Shown here: piece after piece, positions 45,500 through 53,357 of the stretch
Layout of the letters: each line of letters starts with the position of its first letter
Numbering within the stretch: the first letter of the stretch is position 1
Assembly: GCF_900609065.1 (NCBI RefSeq)
Contig: NZ_UXAU01000025.1
Location: 1 to 64,000 of the forward strand
Origin: Arthrobacter ulcerisalmonis
GTDB lineage: Bacteria; Actinomycetota; Actinomycetes; Actinomycetales; Micrococcaceae
DNA: 64,000 nucleotides
Reading direction: 5' to 3'
Position numbers and translations under genes: made by a program
Notes under the pieces: generated by a model
Told to the model about the DNA's origin: nothing
Databases searched by the model: none
What the model saw: only the letters and a program-made list of their open reading frames with translations

Positions 45500-47467
45500 G
45501 TGCCCGGAATAGCAACCCACTTCACCATTCTGGACCTCACCCTGGAACGACTTAACGCCTCGGGGGACCCAGGACTGCAAGCCATCGCCACGGTGATCAA
45601 CGCCAACCCGTCCTACGCCTACCTTGGCGCGATCGGGCCCTCGCTGGCCGATTTCATGCCGGCAGGCAGGGCCGAGGATTTCAATAATGACCCCAACGCC
45701 TACGCCTTCGTCTGGAAGCAGATCTTTGGCATCCTGGGCGGCGACGAGGCGCGTTTCCCGGGCAGCGGCCTGGGCCTCCATGCCGTGCTGGTCAAACTGC
45801 GAAGGATCCTCAACGAACTCTCCGCCGTGGCCGACGCCGAAGACTGCGACAGGCTCAAGGACATCCGCGACGGCAACGTTCCCGGCGTCAGCATGGGCGA
45901 CATCGAACAGACAGCCATGGACTTCGCCACCGTCATCTCAAGCCTGGACCCGGCCTCGAGTTCCCTCATCAGCACGATTTCGGACAGCATTACCGGCAAG
46001 CTGAAACCTGCTGTGGACACGGCCGCCGTGACCGATCCCGTCCCGCCGCCGGAGGCGTGGCATGCCCGCGAATATCTGCACTGGCGCAACACGGGAAAGT
46101 TCGTTGACGCACTGCTGGCCACCGCGGAAACCAACGACGACGATCGGCTCCGGGCCTACGCCTTCGGCTACCTGGTGTCCTACGCGGCAAATGTCAGCGG
46201 CGCACCGTTCGTCAACTCGTGCGTGGGTGGGCCGCACCGCACGCAGTGGTGGCGCCGACGGTTCACCCAGAACTTCATTGATGCCTGGGTTTTTGGCCGC
46301 TACCGGCAGTCACCTCGCCCGGTCGCCGCGGACATGCCCACCCCGGCCTACACTCAGTGGCCATCGCTTTGCGCGGCCAACCTGCAACAGCGCATCGAGC
46401 TGCAGCCGATGGACCCCGCCTCGCTGCTGGTGGACGTCAAGAAGAACCGGGATCTGCCCGCGAACGTCCTGCCGGATGACTTCGCGGCTGCCTGGTTCAC
46501 GGCCTTCCAGGCAGCAAATCCCGGCGCCCATCCGGCAGGAATTGCCGTAGAAGAGCTCAACCAGGCCTACCAGATGACGTGGTTGATGCTGTGGTTCCAG
46601 ACCAGCGGGGAAATAGTTGGCTGTAACTTCAACGGACCAATGGCTCCGCCCGGTGACTGCGGAACCCAGCCGGGCGCGCTGGATCCCTTCATCCCCGGTC
46701 CGGGCGGGGGGCCCAGCATGCCGCCCAGCTTTGACTCTGACCTGGAGGACACCGCTGCCAAAGTCTGCGGCATCATCCTGGCCATCCTGGGCGGGCTGTT
46801 GCTGCTGGGCGGCGGATTCATTGGCGGAGCCGCGGCCATTGCCGGTGCCGTGGCCCTTCTGGACTGCTCCAACGTGGTGGAGTGGCAAAAGCTCAGGTGC
46901 CAACTGTTTTGGTACAAGATGTACCTCTACAACGGCCTCAAGGGTATGAATGAACTACTGGCCCTTACCGGTTTCTCCTACCCTTACCCGGAAATGCTGG
47001 CCGAGGACCAGATCGTCTCTTCGACCCTGAGCGGCTTGCCGTTCGAGTCCGGCCGTAATCTGGTCAAGTCCCGGAACAGCAAGGAAGAATATCCCTCCCG
47101 GCCCTGGGACGGTGGCCTGCTGTCCTTCAACCAGCGGCCAACAGCGTCCAATCCGGGGTTCGAGAATCCGCGGACCGTGGGGTACCGGACCGAGGCCTAT
47201 CCGGACTTCTTCATCGACGATGACCTGAACAACCCACTTTCCAACGGTGCTGTCCGTGACCCTGGCCCGTTCCCCGTGCAGGTGGATGCCGCCGGTAACG
47301 CCGTGCAATTTGGGAATGCCGTGGCCAACGCCGTCGATCTCTTCGCCCACCTGGGCGACAAACGCCCCGAATGGAACCTCGACGGCGACCGGGGCACCGC
47401 GTTCTCCGTCTGGCAGTTCACTGGGGGATACGATCCCAACGCCGTCGCCATCGACCCGGTTCCCTAA
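45500..47467 (+). CDS. Zinc phospholipase C-like membrane protein of the RiPP operon
   Basis: 655 residues. The N-terminal region looks like the zinc-dependent phospholipase C/S1-P1 nuclease fold: ATHFTILDLTLERL, YAYLGAIGPSLADF, YAFGYLVSYAANVSGAPFVN and GGPHRTQWWRRRFTQNFIDA hold candidate His/Asp ligands. A strongly hydrophobic segment at about residues 419-455 would anchor it; the C-terminal 200 residues are unknown. No signal peptide is seen. GTG 45500 has AGGAGG 6 nt upstream. It might bind or process a lipidated product, but that is inference. Confidence 0.6.
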   Translation: MPGIATHFTILDLTLERLNASGDPGLQAIATVINANPSYAYLGAIGPSLADFMPAGRAEDFNNDPNAYAFVWKQIFGILGGDEARFPGSGLGLHAVLVKLRRILNELSAVADAEDCDRLKDIRDGNVPGVSMGDIEQTAMDFATVISSLDPASSSLISTISDSITGKLKPAVDTAAVTDPVPPPEAWHAREYLHWRNTGKFVDALLATAETNDDDRLRAYAFGYLVSYAANVSGAPFVNSCVGGPHRTQWWRRRFTQNFIDAWVFGRYRQSPRPVAADMPTPAYTQWPSLCAANLQQRIELQPMDPASLLVDVKKNRDLPANVLPDDFAAAWFTAFQAANPGAHPAGIAVEELNQAYQMTWLMLWFQTSGEIVGCNFNGPMAPPGDCGTQPGALDPFIPGPGGGPSMPPSFDSDLEDTAAKVCGIILAILGGLLLLGGGFIGGAAAIAGAVALLDCSNVVEWQKLRCQLFWYKMYLYNGLKGMNELLALTGFSYPYPEMLAEDQIVSSTLSGLPFESGRNLVKSRNSKEEYPSRPWDGGLLSFNQRPTASNPGFENPRTVGYRTEAYPDFFIDDDLNNPLSNGAVRDPGPFPVQVDAAGNAVQFGNAVANAVDLFAHLGDKRPEWNLDGDRGTAFSVWQFTGGYDPNAVAIDPVP

Positions 47468-47477
47468 GGAGCGCGTC

Positions 47478-48632
47478 ATGAAACTACAGGCAGACAGGTG
47501 GGACGGCATAGGACTCCAGGGCGACGGTGAGAAGCCTGGCCGCGCTAACGAGGATCCTCGGATCCTCCAGGCGTGGCGTCAGCACCTCAAACGCCGCACA
47601 CGTTCCTACACGCCGTTCCTGGTGGTGCCTTACGCTCCGGTAGCGCCGCTGGTGCCCGGTGCCACCACCGATCAAGGCAGGGTCCGGCCCGTCCCCGGCG
47701 GGCAGGCCTACTGGGCATCGCCCTACATATTGGTGGAGAACAGCGGCGGCATCAGCTACACCGGCCGCGCCGGCGAGAACAACTTTGTGCACGCAAGGGT
47801 GTTCAATTTTGGTAAGGCGACCGCAGCGCCAACCCAAGTCGATTTCTACTGGGCGGACCCGTCGCTGGGGCTTGGACCGGCGTCGTTCCATCACATTGGG
47901 ACGGAATGGGTGGAGATCCGGCACGGTGCCTCCTTGGATGTGCGCTGCAGTACCGCGTGGGTGCCCACGTTCCTGAACAACGGCCACGAATGCCTGATGG
48001 TCAACACCAGCAACCCCACCATCGTCTCGGGCCTGGGACCTACTCCGGGGCCCTTCGACCCCATCCAGGCGCCCTTCTCACCGGTCTTGGACAGGCACGT
48101 GGGCCAGCGCAATATTGCCGTGCTGCCCGCCCCGATGGGCGAGCCCATGGAGATCATGCTGCACCTGACCAACGTGCTGCCCTTCGCCGCCACCATGGCC
48201 GTGACCGCGCGGACGGCCTGTTTCGACGTTGACCCCGACGTTGTGAAGCAGCTGGGCGAGGTGAACGTGGTGGCAGGCCTTCTGGGCCTCATGGATCACC
48301 GCAAGATCCCGGCGGAAGCTCCGGTGCGCCTGCTTGATGCGGACACGTGGGTCAAAGCCGAAGTGGGAGACCTCGTGGACGTCCTGCCAACCGCCAAGAA
48401 CCGGCGGTTTGCGGCCCGCCTGGTGGAGCACCTCCCGGCCGGCAACGGTGACCTGAAGGACCTGGCAGTGGTGTCACGCGCCGAGCTCAAGGCTGGCGAA
48501 CGGCGTCAGCTCAAAGTCAGCATCGGTGTTCCGGACCAGCTCAAGCCAGGCCAGTTCATCGTGGCAGACATCGGCCAGGCCTGGGACGGCAGGATGCTGG
48601 GAGGTTACGTTGTGGTGGGAGTTCTCAGGTGA
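47478..48632 (+). CDS. Unknown protein of the RiPP operon
   Basis: 384 residues that I cannot assign. A beta-rich middle part (AYWASPYILVENSGG, ARVFNFGKATAAPTQVDFYW) looks like an Ig/CARDB-type sandwich, and the C-terminus ends GGYVVVGVLR. It is soluble by appearance, with no signal peptide or helix. ATG 47478 has AAGGAG about 7 nt upstream, 10 nt after the previous stop; its own stop overlaps the prenyl synthase GTG. Tight packing implies that it works with its neighbours. Confidence 0.65.
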   Translation: MKLQADRWDGIGLQGDGEKPGRANEDPRILQAWRQHLKRRTRSYTPFLVVPYAPVAPLVPGATTDQGRVRPVPGGQAYWASPYILVENSGGISYTGRAGENNFVHARVFNFGKATAAPTQVDFYWADPSLGLGPASFHHIGTEWVEIRHGASLDVRCSTAWVPTFLNNGHECLMVNTSNPTIVSGLGPTPGPFDPIQAPFSPVLDRHVGQRNIAVLPAPMGEPMEIMLHLTNVLPFAATMAVTARTACFDVDPDVVKQLGEVNVVAGLLGLMDHRKIPAEAPVRLLDADTWVKAEVGDLVDVLPTAKNRRFAARLVEHLPAGNGDLKDLAVVSRAELKAGERRQLKVSIGVPDQLKPGQFIVADIGQAWDGRMLGGYVVVGVLR

Positions 48633-49621
48633 GTGCGCCACCCACCTCCCGCCAGCCGGTCCGGGACCTTGGCGCCGTGCTTGACCAGGTGTCCAAGGCG
48701 GTGCTGGCCGCGGCCGCCCACTGCCTGCCGGAGGTAGACCAGACCGTCGTCTACCTCCCCGCAGTGGCTGGCAAAGGGGTGCGGCCGCGGATGACCATCC
48801 TGGCAGCAGCGGCCGTCTCTCCAGATGGGCCGCCGCCGGTGGAGTTGGCCGCCGGGATCGAACTCCTTCACCTGGCCACGCTGCATCACGACGATGTGGC
48901 AGACCAGGCGCCCCTCCGGCGTGGCCAGCCCACCATCGCAGCACTGCGGGGCAACCGGGCCGCCACCTTCGCCGGTACCTACCTGTTTGCCAGGGGTACC
49001 GAGCTGGTGGCCCGGGCCGGCGAACCGTTCGCCCGGGCCGCTGCCGCCTGTACCGCTGCGCTCTGGCGCGGACAAACCAACGAACTCGTCAGCGCGTACC
49101 GGACCGACCGGACCGAAGCGCAATACCTGGACGTCATCAGCGACAAGACCGGCTCGCTGATTGGCCTGGCCTGCTTCAGCGGGGCCATGGCGGCTGGCAT
49201 GTCGGTGACGGATGCTGCGGGCTGGGATCGGTTCGGCAAGCTCTGGGGCTCGGCCTTCCAGCTCGCTGACGACATCGCTGACATCACCAGTTCCACCACC
49301 AGGTTGGGCAAGAAAGCAGGCACCGACGTGCGCGAGGGCGTCTACACGCTCCCGGTTATTTTGACGCTCGCGGCGGGCGGCGACCGTGCCCGGGAGCTCA
49401 AGGCGCTCCTGGGCCGGTCCGGGCTCTCCGCTGAAGAAGCCCGGCAGGCCGGGTTCTTGATCCTGGATGGCCCGGGCCCGGCCGGCGCGCGGGCAACCCT
49501 GGTCCGGCTCACGGACGCCGCCCATGACGGCCTGGCCGCGCTGCCGCCGTCGTGGTCGCGGGACCTCCTCCACACGATGGTGGACGATGTCTGGCTCCGG
49601 GTGGCACAGCATGCGGCGTGA
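48629..49621 (+). CDS. Polyprenyl diphosphate synthase
   Basis: Trans-isoprenyl diphosphate synthase of 330 residues. The first Asp-rich motif is HHDDVAD (D88, D89, D92) and the second QLADDIAD (D214, D215, D218); the GKGVRPRMTI substrate block precedes them. Both metal sites are complete, so condensation of IPP with an allylic diphosphate is expected; chain length cannot be read with confidence. GTG start shares GTGA with the previous gene, and it overlaps the next gene by 11 nt. Its presence in a RiPP operon is unexpected. Confidence 0.88.
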   Translation: MSAPPTSRQPVRDLGAVLDQVSKAVLAAAAHCLPEVDQTVVYLPAVAGKGVRPRMTILAAAAVSPDGPPPVELAAGIELLHLATLHHDDVADQAPLRRGQPTIAALRGNRAATFAGTYLFARGTELVARAGEPFARAAAACTAALWRGQTNELVSAYRTDRTEAQYLDVISDKTGSLIGLACFSGAMAAGMSVTDAAGWDRFGKLWGSAFQLADDIADITSSTTRLGKKAGTDVREGVYTLPVILTLAAGGDRARELKALLGRSGLSAEEARQAGFLILDGPGPAGARATLVRLTDAAHDGLAALPPSWSRDLLHTMVDDVWLRVAQHAA

Positions 49622-51617
49622 TCTCGACGTTGACGTGGTGGTGGTGGGGGCAGGTCCGGCCGGCTCGGCAACAGCGGCAGCGCTTGCCGCGGCCGGGCAC
49701 AGCGTCCGCGTCCTGGAACGTTCGGTATTCCCGCGGGACAAGGCCTGCGGCGACGGATTGACCCCTGCCTCCATGCGGGAACTGACGTCGCTGGGCCTGG
49801 CGCCAACGATGGCAGCCTACGCGCCCGTCCGAGGCACCAACCTGATCCTCGATGGGACGGGCGGGACGCACCACGCCCCGATCATAGATCCCGGCAGGGT
49901 TGTACCCCGCGCCGAGTTCGACTTGCTCCTGAGCCAGCGCGCCGCGGCGTTGGGGGCCGTGGTGCAGCATGACGCCAAGGTGACAGGGCTGACGCGCGAC
50001 GCCGACGGCCGGGTTTCCGGGGTCACGTACCAGTGCGGTGCTGCGTCCCGGACGGTGACGTGCCGCTTCGTGGTCGCGGCCGACGGCGCCACCTCAGCGA
50101 TTGCCAGGACCAGCGGCTTGTCCCGGCGCGGAGATCGCATGGGCTTCGCCGTTCGCGCCTATATGGACCACGTGCCCGGGGCGGGGGACAATTTCCACGT
50201 CTTCATTCCCCTGCGCGATCCGGCCACCGGCTGCACCCTCGCTGGCTACGGTTGGGTTTTCCCGGAGGCGAACGACGCAGCCAACATCGGCGTCGGCATC
50301 CTCAGGACCCGGCCTGAAGATAAGGACGTGAACCTCCGCACGGTGTTCAACCAATTCTGCGCGAGCCTGGTGGCGCGGCAGCCGCAGTGGCGCGGAATGG
50401 TCCAGCGGGGTCCCCTGAGCGGCGCGCCCCTGCCCTGCGATTTCGACGCCGATCGGGTCGCCGCCGGGGGAGTGGTGCTGGTGGGCGACGCCGCCCGGCT
50501 GGTGGATCCGCTGTCCGGGGAAGGAATCGACACGGCCCTTGAGTCCGGCGCGCTCGCTGCACACGCCATCAGCGAGGCACTGAACTGCGGTGCAGAGGAC
50601 GTGCCCGGCTACGGGGCCGAACTGGAACGCCGCTTCGGCCAGCGGATGCGCGCCGCGTGGTCCCTGGTCAACAACCGCGAATTCGTGTGGGGCGTAGCCA
50701 GCGACACCGCCACCGTGGACCGGCCGCTCTACCAGGCGGTGCGCAGTTCCATCTTCTCCTACCAGCGCCCCTCGAGACCCCCCGAAGTCCCGGCCACGGG
50801 AGTGGACCAGTGGCTTGCCGGCCACGGGCTGCGCGAGCCGGTGGCCGCCGTCGAGCAGGCCCTGGAATCCATGGCGGCGGATGAGCTCCCCATGCTGCCA
50901 GCCGCCGTCGGTGCCTTGGAAAATCGTGCCGCCCAGCGCGTCCGGACGGCGCTGTTCCTGCTGTGCGCCGGTGCCGCACCGTCAACCCGGGAAGCAGGGG
51001 ATGGCCCGCATCAGCTTTCCGTGGCCACCGAACTGGCCTGCCTGGCGCTTGTAGCCCACGAGGATGTCCTGGACTCCCCAGCGGACGGGCACGCATCCAC
51101 CCGATCTGCCAACCGCTTCGCTGTCTCGGTGGGGGACTTCCTGCTGTTCCGCTCGTTTGAGCTGTCCGCGCAGGTGGGGGCCGGCTACGTGGAACTGATG
51201 AGCCGTGCCAGCGCCGATGTCTGCGCCGGCACGCTGCTTGGCCTGCACCGCGGCACCAACGAAGCCGACGACGTGGCGCTCCTGCGCACCGGGACCCTCT
51301 TCGAACTCCCGGTGCTGTTGGGGGCACGCTGGGCTGGCCGCACCGACAGTTTCACCGCCGCGGCCGCGGCTGTGGGGCGCGCCCTGGGCCTGGTGACTGC
51401 GGCCGCCGGGAGTTGGCGCTGCGGGCCGGCCGACGTGCCTGCCGCACCTTCGAGCTGGGACCGGGCAAACCACGCGCTGACCGATGCCAGCGCGGGCCTC
51501 CCGCAGGACACCTTCGGCAGGTCCCTGCGAGCGCTCGCGGACGCCTACCGGGGCGACCTATTGATGAGCTCAGAGGATTCCGCCGCAGCGATGCTTACAG
51601 CCAGCCCTTCTTCTTGA
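49611..51617 (+). CDS. Geranylgeranyl reductase-like flavoprotein fused to degenerate prenyl synthase
   Basis: 668 residues in two parts. Residues 1-410 are a geranylgeranyl reductase-family FAD enzyme: VVVVGAGPAGSATAAALAAA, DKACGDGLTP and GVVLVGDAARLVDPLSGEGI. Residues about 420-660 resemble a polyprenyl synthase: HEDVLDSPADG (483-488 and on) occupies the first Asp-rich motif position with Glu for Asp, and VGDFLLFRSFEL follows; no second DDxxD is visible. This half is probably a non-catalytic partner of the preceding synthase. Together they could make and reduce a prenyl chain. ATG 49611; the 3' end overlaps convergent corA by 23 nt. Confidence 0.8.
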   Translation: MRRDLDVDVVVVGAGPAGSATAAALAAAGHSVRVLERSVFPRDKACGDGLTPASMRELTSLGLAPTMAAYAPVRGTNLILDGTGGTHHAPIIDPGRVVPRAEFDLLLSQRAAALGAVVQHDAKVTGLTRDADGRVSGVTYQCGAASRTVTCRFVVAADGATSAIARTSGLSRRGDRMGFAVRAYMDHVPGAGDNFHVFIPLRDPATGCTLAGYGWVFPEANDAANIGVGILRTRPEDKDVNLRTVFNQFCASLVARQPQWRGMVQRGPLSGAPLPCDFDADRVAAGGVVLVGDAARLVDPLSGEGIDTALESGALAAHAISEALNCGAEDVPGYGAELERRFGQRMRAAWSLVNNREFVWGVASDTATVDRPLYQAVRSSIFSYQRPSRPPEVPATGVDQWLAGHGLREPVAAVEQALESMAADELPMLPAAVGALENRAAQRVRTALFLLCAGAAPSTREAGDGPHQLSVATELACLALVAHEDVLDSPADGHASTRSANRFAVSVGDFLLFRSFELSAQVGAGYVELMSRASADVCAGTLLGLHRGTNEADDVALLRTGTLFELPVLLGARWAGRTDSFTAAAAAVGRALGLVTAAAGSWRCGPADVPAAPSSWDRANHALTDASAGLPQDTFGRSLRALADAYRGDLLMSSEDSAAAMLTASPSS

Positions 51618-52590
51618 AGATCGCATACATGCCCCCGGCAATGACCACCATCAGGCCGAGGGCCATGGGGTAGCCGAAAGCCCAGTGCAGTTCGGGCATC
51701 TCCTCGAAGTTCATCCCGTAGACGCCGGCCACGAAGGACGGGGCAAAGAGAATGGCGGCCCATGAGGAAATCTTCTTGACCTGTTCGTTCTGTTCGGCGC
51801 TGACCTCGTTCTGCCGGTTTGCCGTCAAGGTGCCGTCGAGGGTGAGCGCGTTCTGCAGGATGTCCCGGAAGGAATCCGCCCGGGAGATGACCCGCTGGAC
51901 GTGGTCGCCCACGTCACGCAGGTTGTGCTGCAGCTCGGCCTCGACACCGTACTTTTCGAATCCGCGCCGAAGCTGTTCCAGCATTTCCGGGAGTGGGTGG
52001 ATGGCTCGCTGGAAGTGGATGACTTCCCGGGCAAGGTCGTAGATGCGCCGGGAAACCTGCGAATCGCCGCTGAAGAGTTGGTCCTCAATTTCATCGATGT
52101 CGTTCTCCAGGCCAGCAACCACGGGGGCATAGTCATCCACCACTTGGTCCAGGAGGGCGTAGAGCACCGCCTCGGGACCGTGCGCCAAGAGGTCTGGCCG
52201 GGATTCCAGCCGGTGCCGTACCTTGGCCACGCCTGCCATTTCCGCGTGCCGGACGGTCACCACGAAGTTCTTGCCCGTGAAGATGTGCAGCTCACCGAAC
52301 TCCACGGTCTCCGTGGCGTCGAGGTAACGGGCCGGCCGGAGCACGGTAAACAGGTTGTGGTCATAGCGTTCCAGTTTGGGCCGTTGGTGGGCCGAAATCG
52401 CGTCCTCGACAGCCAGTCCGTGCAGGCCGAACTCTGCGGCCACCGCGAACATCTCCTCGCGGGTTGGCCGGTACAGCCCGATCCATGCCATCCCGCCGCA
52501 GCTGGCCAAGACCTCTGAGGTCTGTTCCAGCGTTTCCGGTTCCGTGTGCCGCTTGCCGTCTACGTACACGGCGTTGTCGATGATAGTCAT
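51595..52590 (-). CDS. corA: CorA-family magnesium/cobalt transporter
   Basis: 331-residue pentameric channel subunit: long cytoplasmic N-terminal domain, two C-terminal helices, the GMN selectivity motif in YGMNFEEMPELHW, and a basic tail FKKKGWL. ATG 52590 (AAGGAA 9 nt upstream) is preferred over 52611. It ends inside the convergent flavoprotein gene. Confidence 0.94.
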   Translation of the reverse strand: MTIIDNAVYVDGKRHTEPETLEQTSEVLASCGGMAWIGLYRPTREEMFAVAAEFGLHGLAVEDAISAHQRPKLERYDHNLFTVLRPARYLDATETVEFGELHIFTGKNFVVTVRHAEMAGVAKVRHRLESRPDLLAHGPEAVLYALLDQVVDDYAPVVAGLENDIDEIEDQLFSGDSQVSRRIYDLAREVIHFQRAIHPLPEMLEQLRRGFEKYGVEAELQHNLRDVGDHVQRVISRADSFRDILQNALTLDGTLTANRQNEVSAEQNEQVKKISSWAAILFAPSFVAGVYGMNFEEMPELHWAFGYPMALGLMVVIAGGMYAIFKKKGWL

Positions 52591-52710
52591 GGTGGTTCCT
52601 TGTGCAATCACGGTTGGTGGTGCCGGGGTCAGCGCCCAAGCCGGTCCTCGGTTCGAATCCTAGCCGCCCGGCCCCCGCGGGCCGCTCAGGCAGCACTCAG
52701 CATGGGCGCT

Positions 52711-53190
52711 TCAGTTCCCTGCCGCCTTGACCAGGCCGCTGATGAGCGGCTCCGTGCGGTAGGGGATGTGCGTGTGGAGGGCAAGGACGGTCTCCGTCCG
52801 GATGACGCCCTTGATGCGGAGGACCTGGCGCAGGGCCGCCTGCAGATTGTGCGTGTCGGTGGCCACCATCCGGCACCAGACATCTCCGCGCCCGGAGATT
52901 TCGTGGACCTCCAGCACCTGGGCGATGGTGCGCAGGGCGGACACCACGCCGTCCAGTTCCCGGTGCGAGACCTCGATGGTGATGAAGGCGACGACGTCGT
53001 ACCCCACCGCTTCGAGGTCCACCTCACGCCCGCCGGGGTTCAGGACGCCCGCCCTGATCAGCCGCCGAACCCGGTTCTGTGCCGTGTTCCGGGCCACCCC
53101 CAACGAGTCGCCCAGCTCGCTGATCTGGATCCGCGGGTCTTGGATCAGGGCCAGGAGGATCTTGAGGTCAGTGGCATCCAGACTGTTCAT
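52711..53190 (-). CDS. Lrp/AsnC-family transcriptional regulator 1
   Basis: 159 residues: N-terminal helix-turn-helix (ISELGDSLGVARNTAQNRVRRL) and C-terminal RAM ligand-binding domain. ATG 53190 has GAGGAG upstream. Divergent from an MFS transporter; two palindromes in the gap are candidate autoregulatory sites. An amino acid or related compound is the likely ligand. Confidence 0.9.
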   Translation of the reverse strand: MNSLDATDLKILLALIQDPRIQISELGDSLGVARNTAQNRVRRLIRAGVLNPGGREVDLEAVGYDVVAFITIEVSHRELDGVVSALRTIAQVLEVHEISGRGDVWCRMVATDTHNLQAALRQVLRIKGVIRTETVLALHTHIPYRTEPLISGLVKAAGN

Positions 53191-53221
53191 TTCGGCACTC
53201 CTCAGCGCTTCGTGGGCACCA

Positions 53222-53264
53222 AATTGATACTTATGCTCAATTCTGCCATCGAATTCACTTCGAT
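53222..53264. promoter_or_regulatory. Two palindromes between Lrp 1 and the MFS gene
   Basis: AATTGA-N9-TCAATT (53222-53242) and ATCGAA-N5-TTCGAT (53248-53264), both with perfect 6-bp arms, centres about 24 bp apart. Lrp proteins often bind such helically phased, AT-richer sites. Confidence 0.5.
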
Positions 53265-53357
53265 CCAGCAGGTTTGCCCCATTCTGGTGCTATCAGATTC
53301 ACACTCCGGCCGGGCGCCCACAAGGTCCACCCCGCCGGGATCAATCAAGGCGGCACC

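Noticed and set aside
52600..52680. Possible second tRNA with T arm at 52651
   Set aside because: The upstream sequence does not form acceptor, D or anticodon stems; only the T-arm-like stretch is present.
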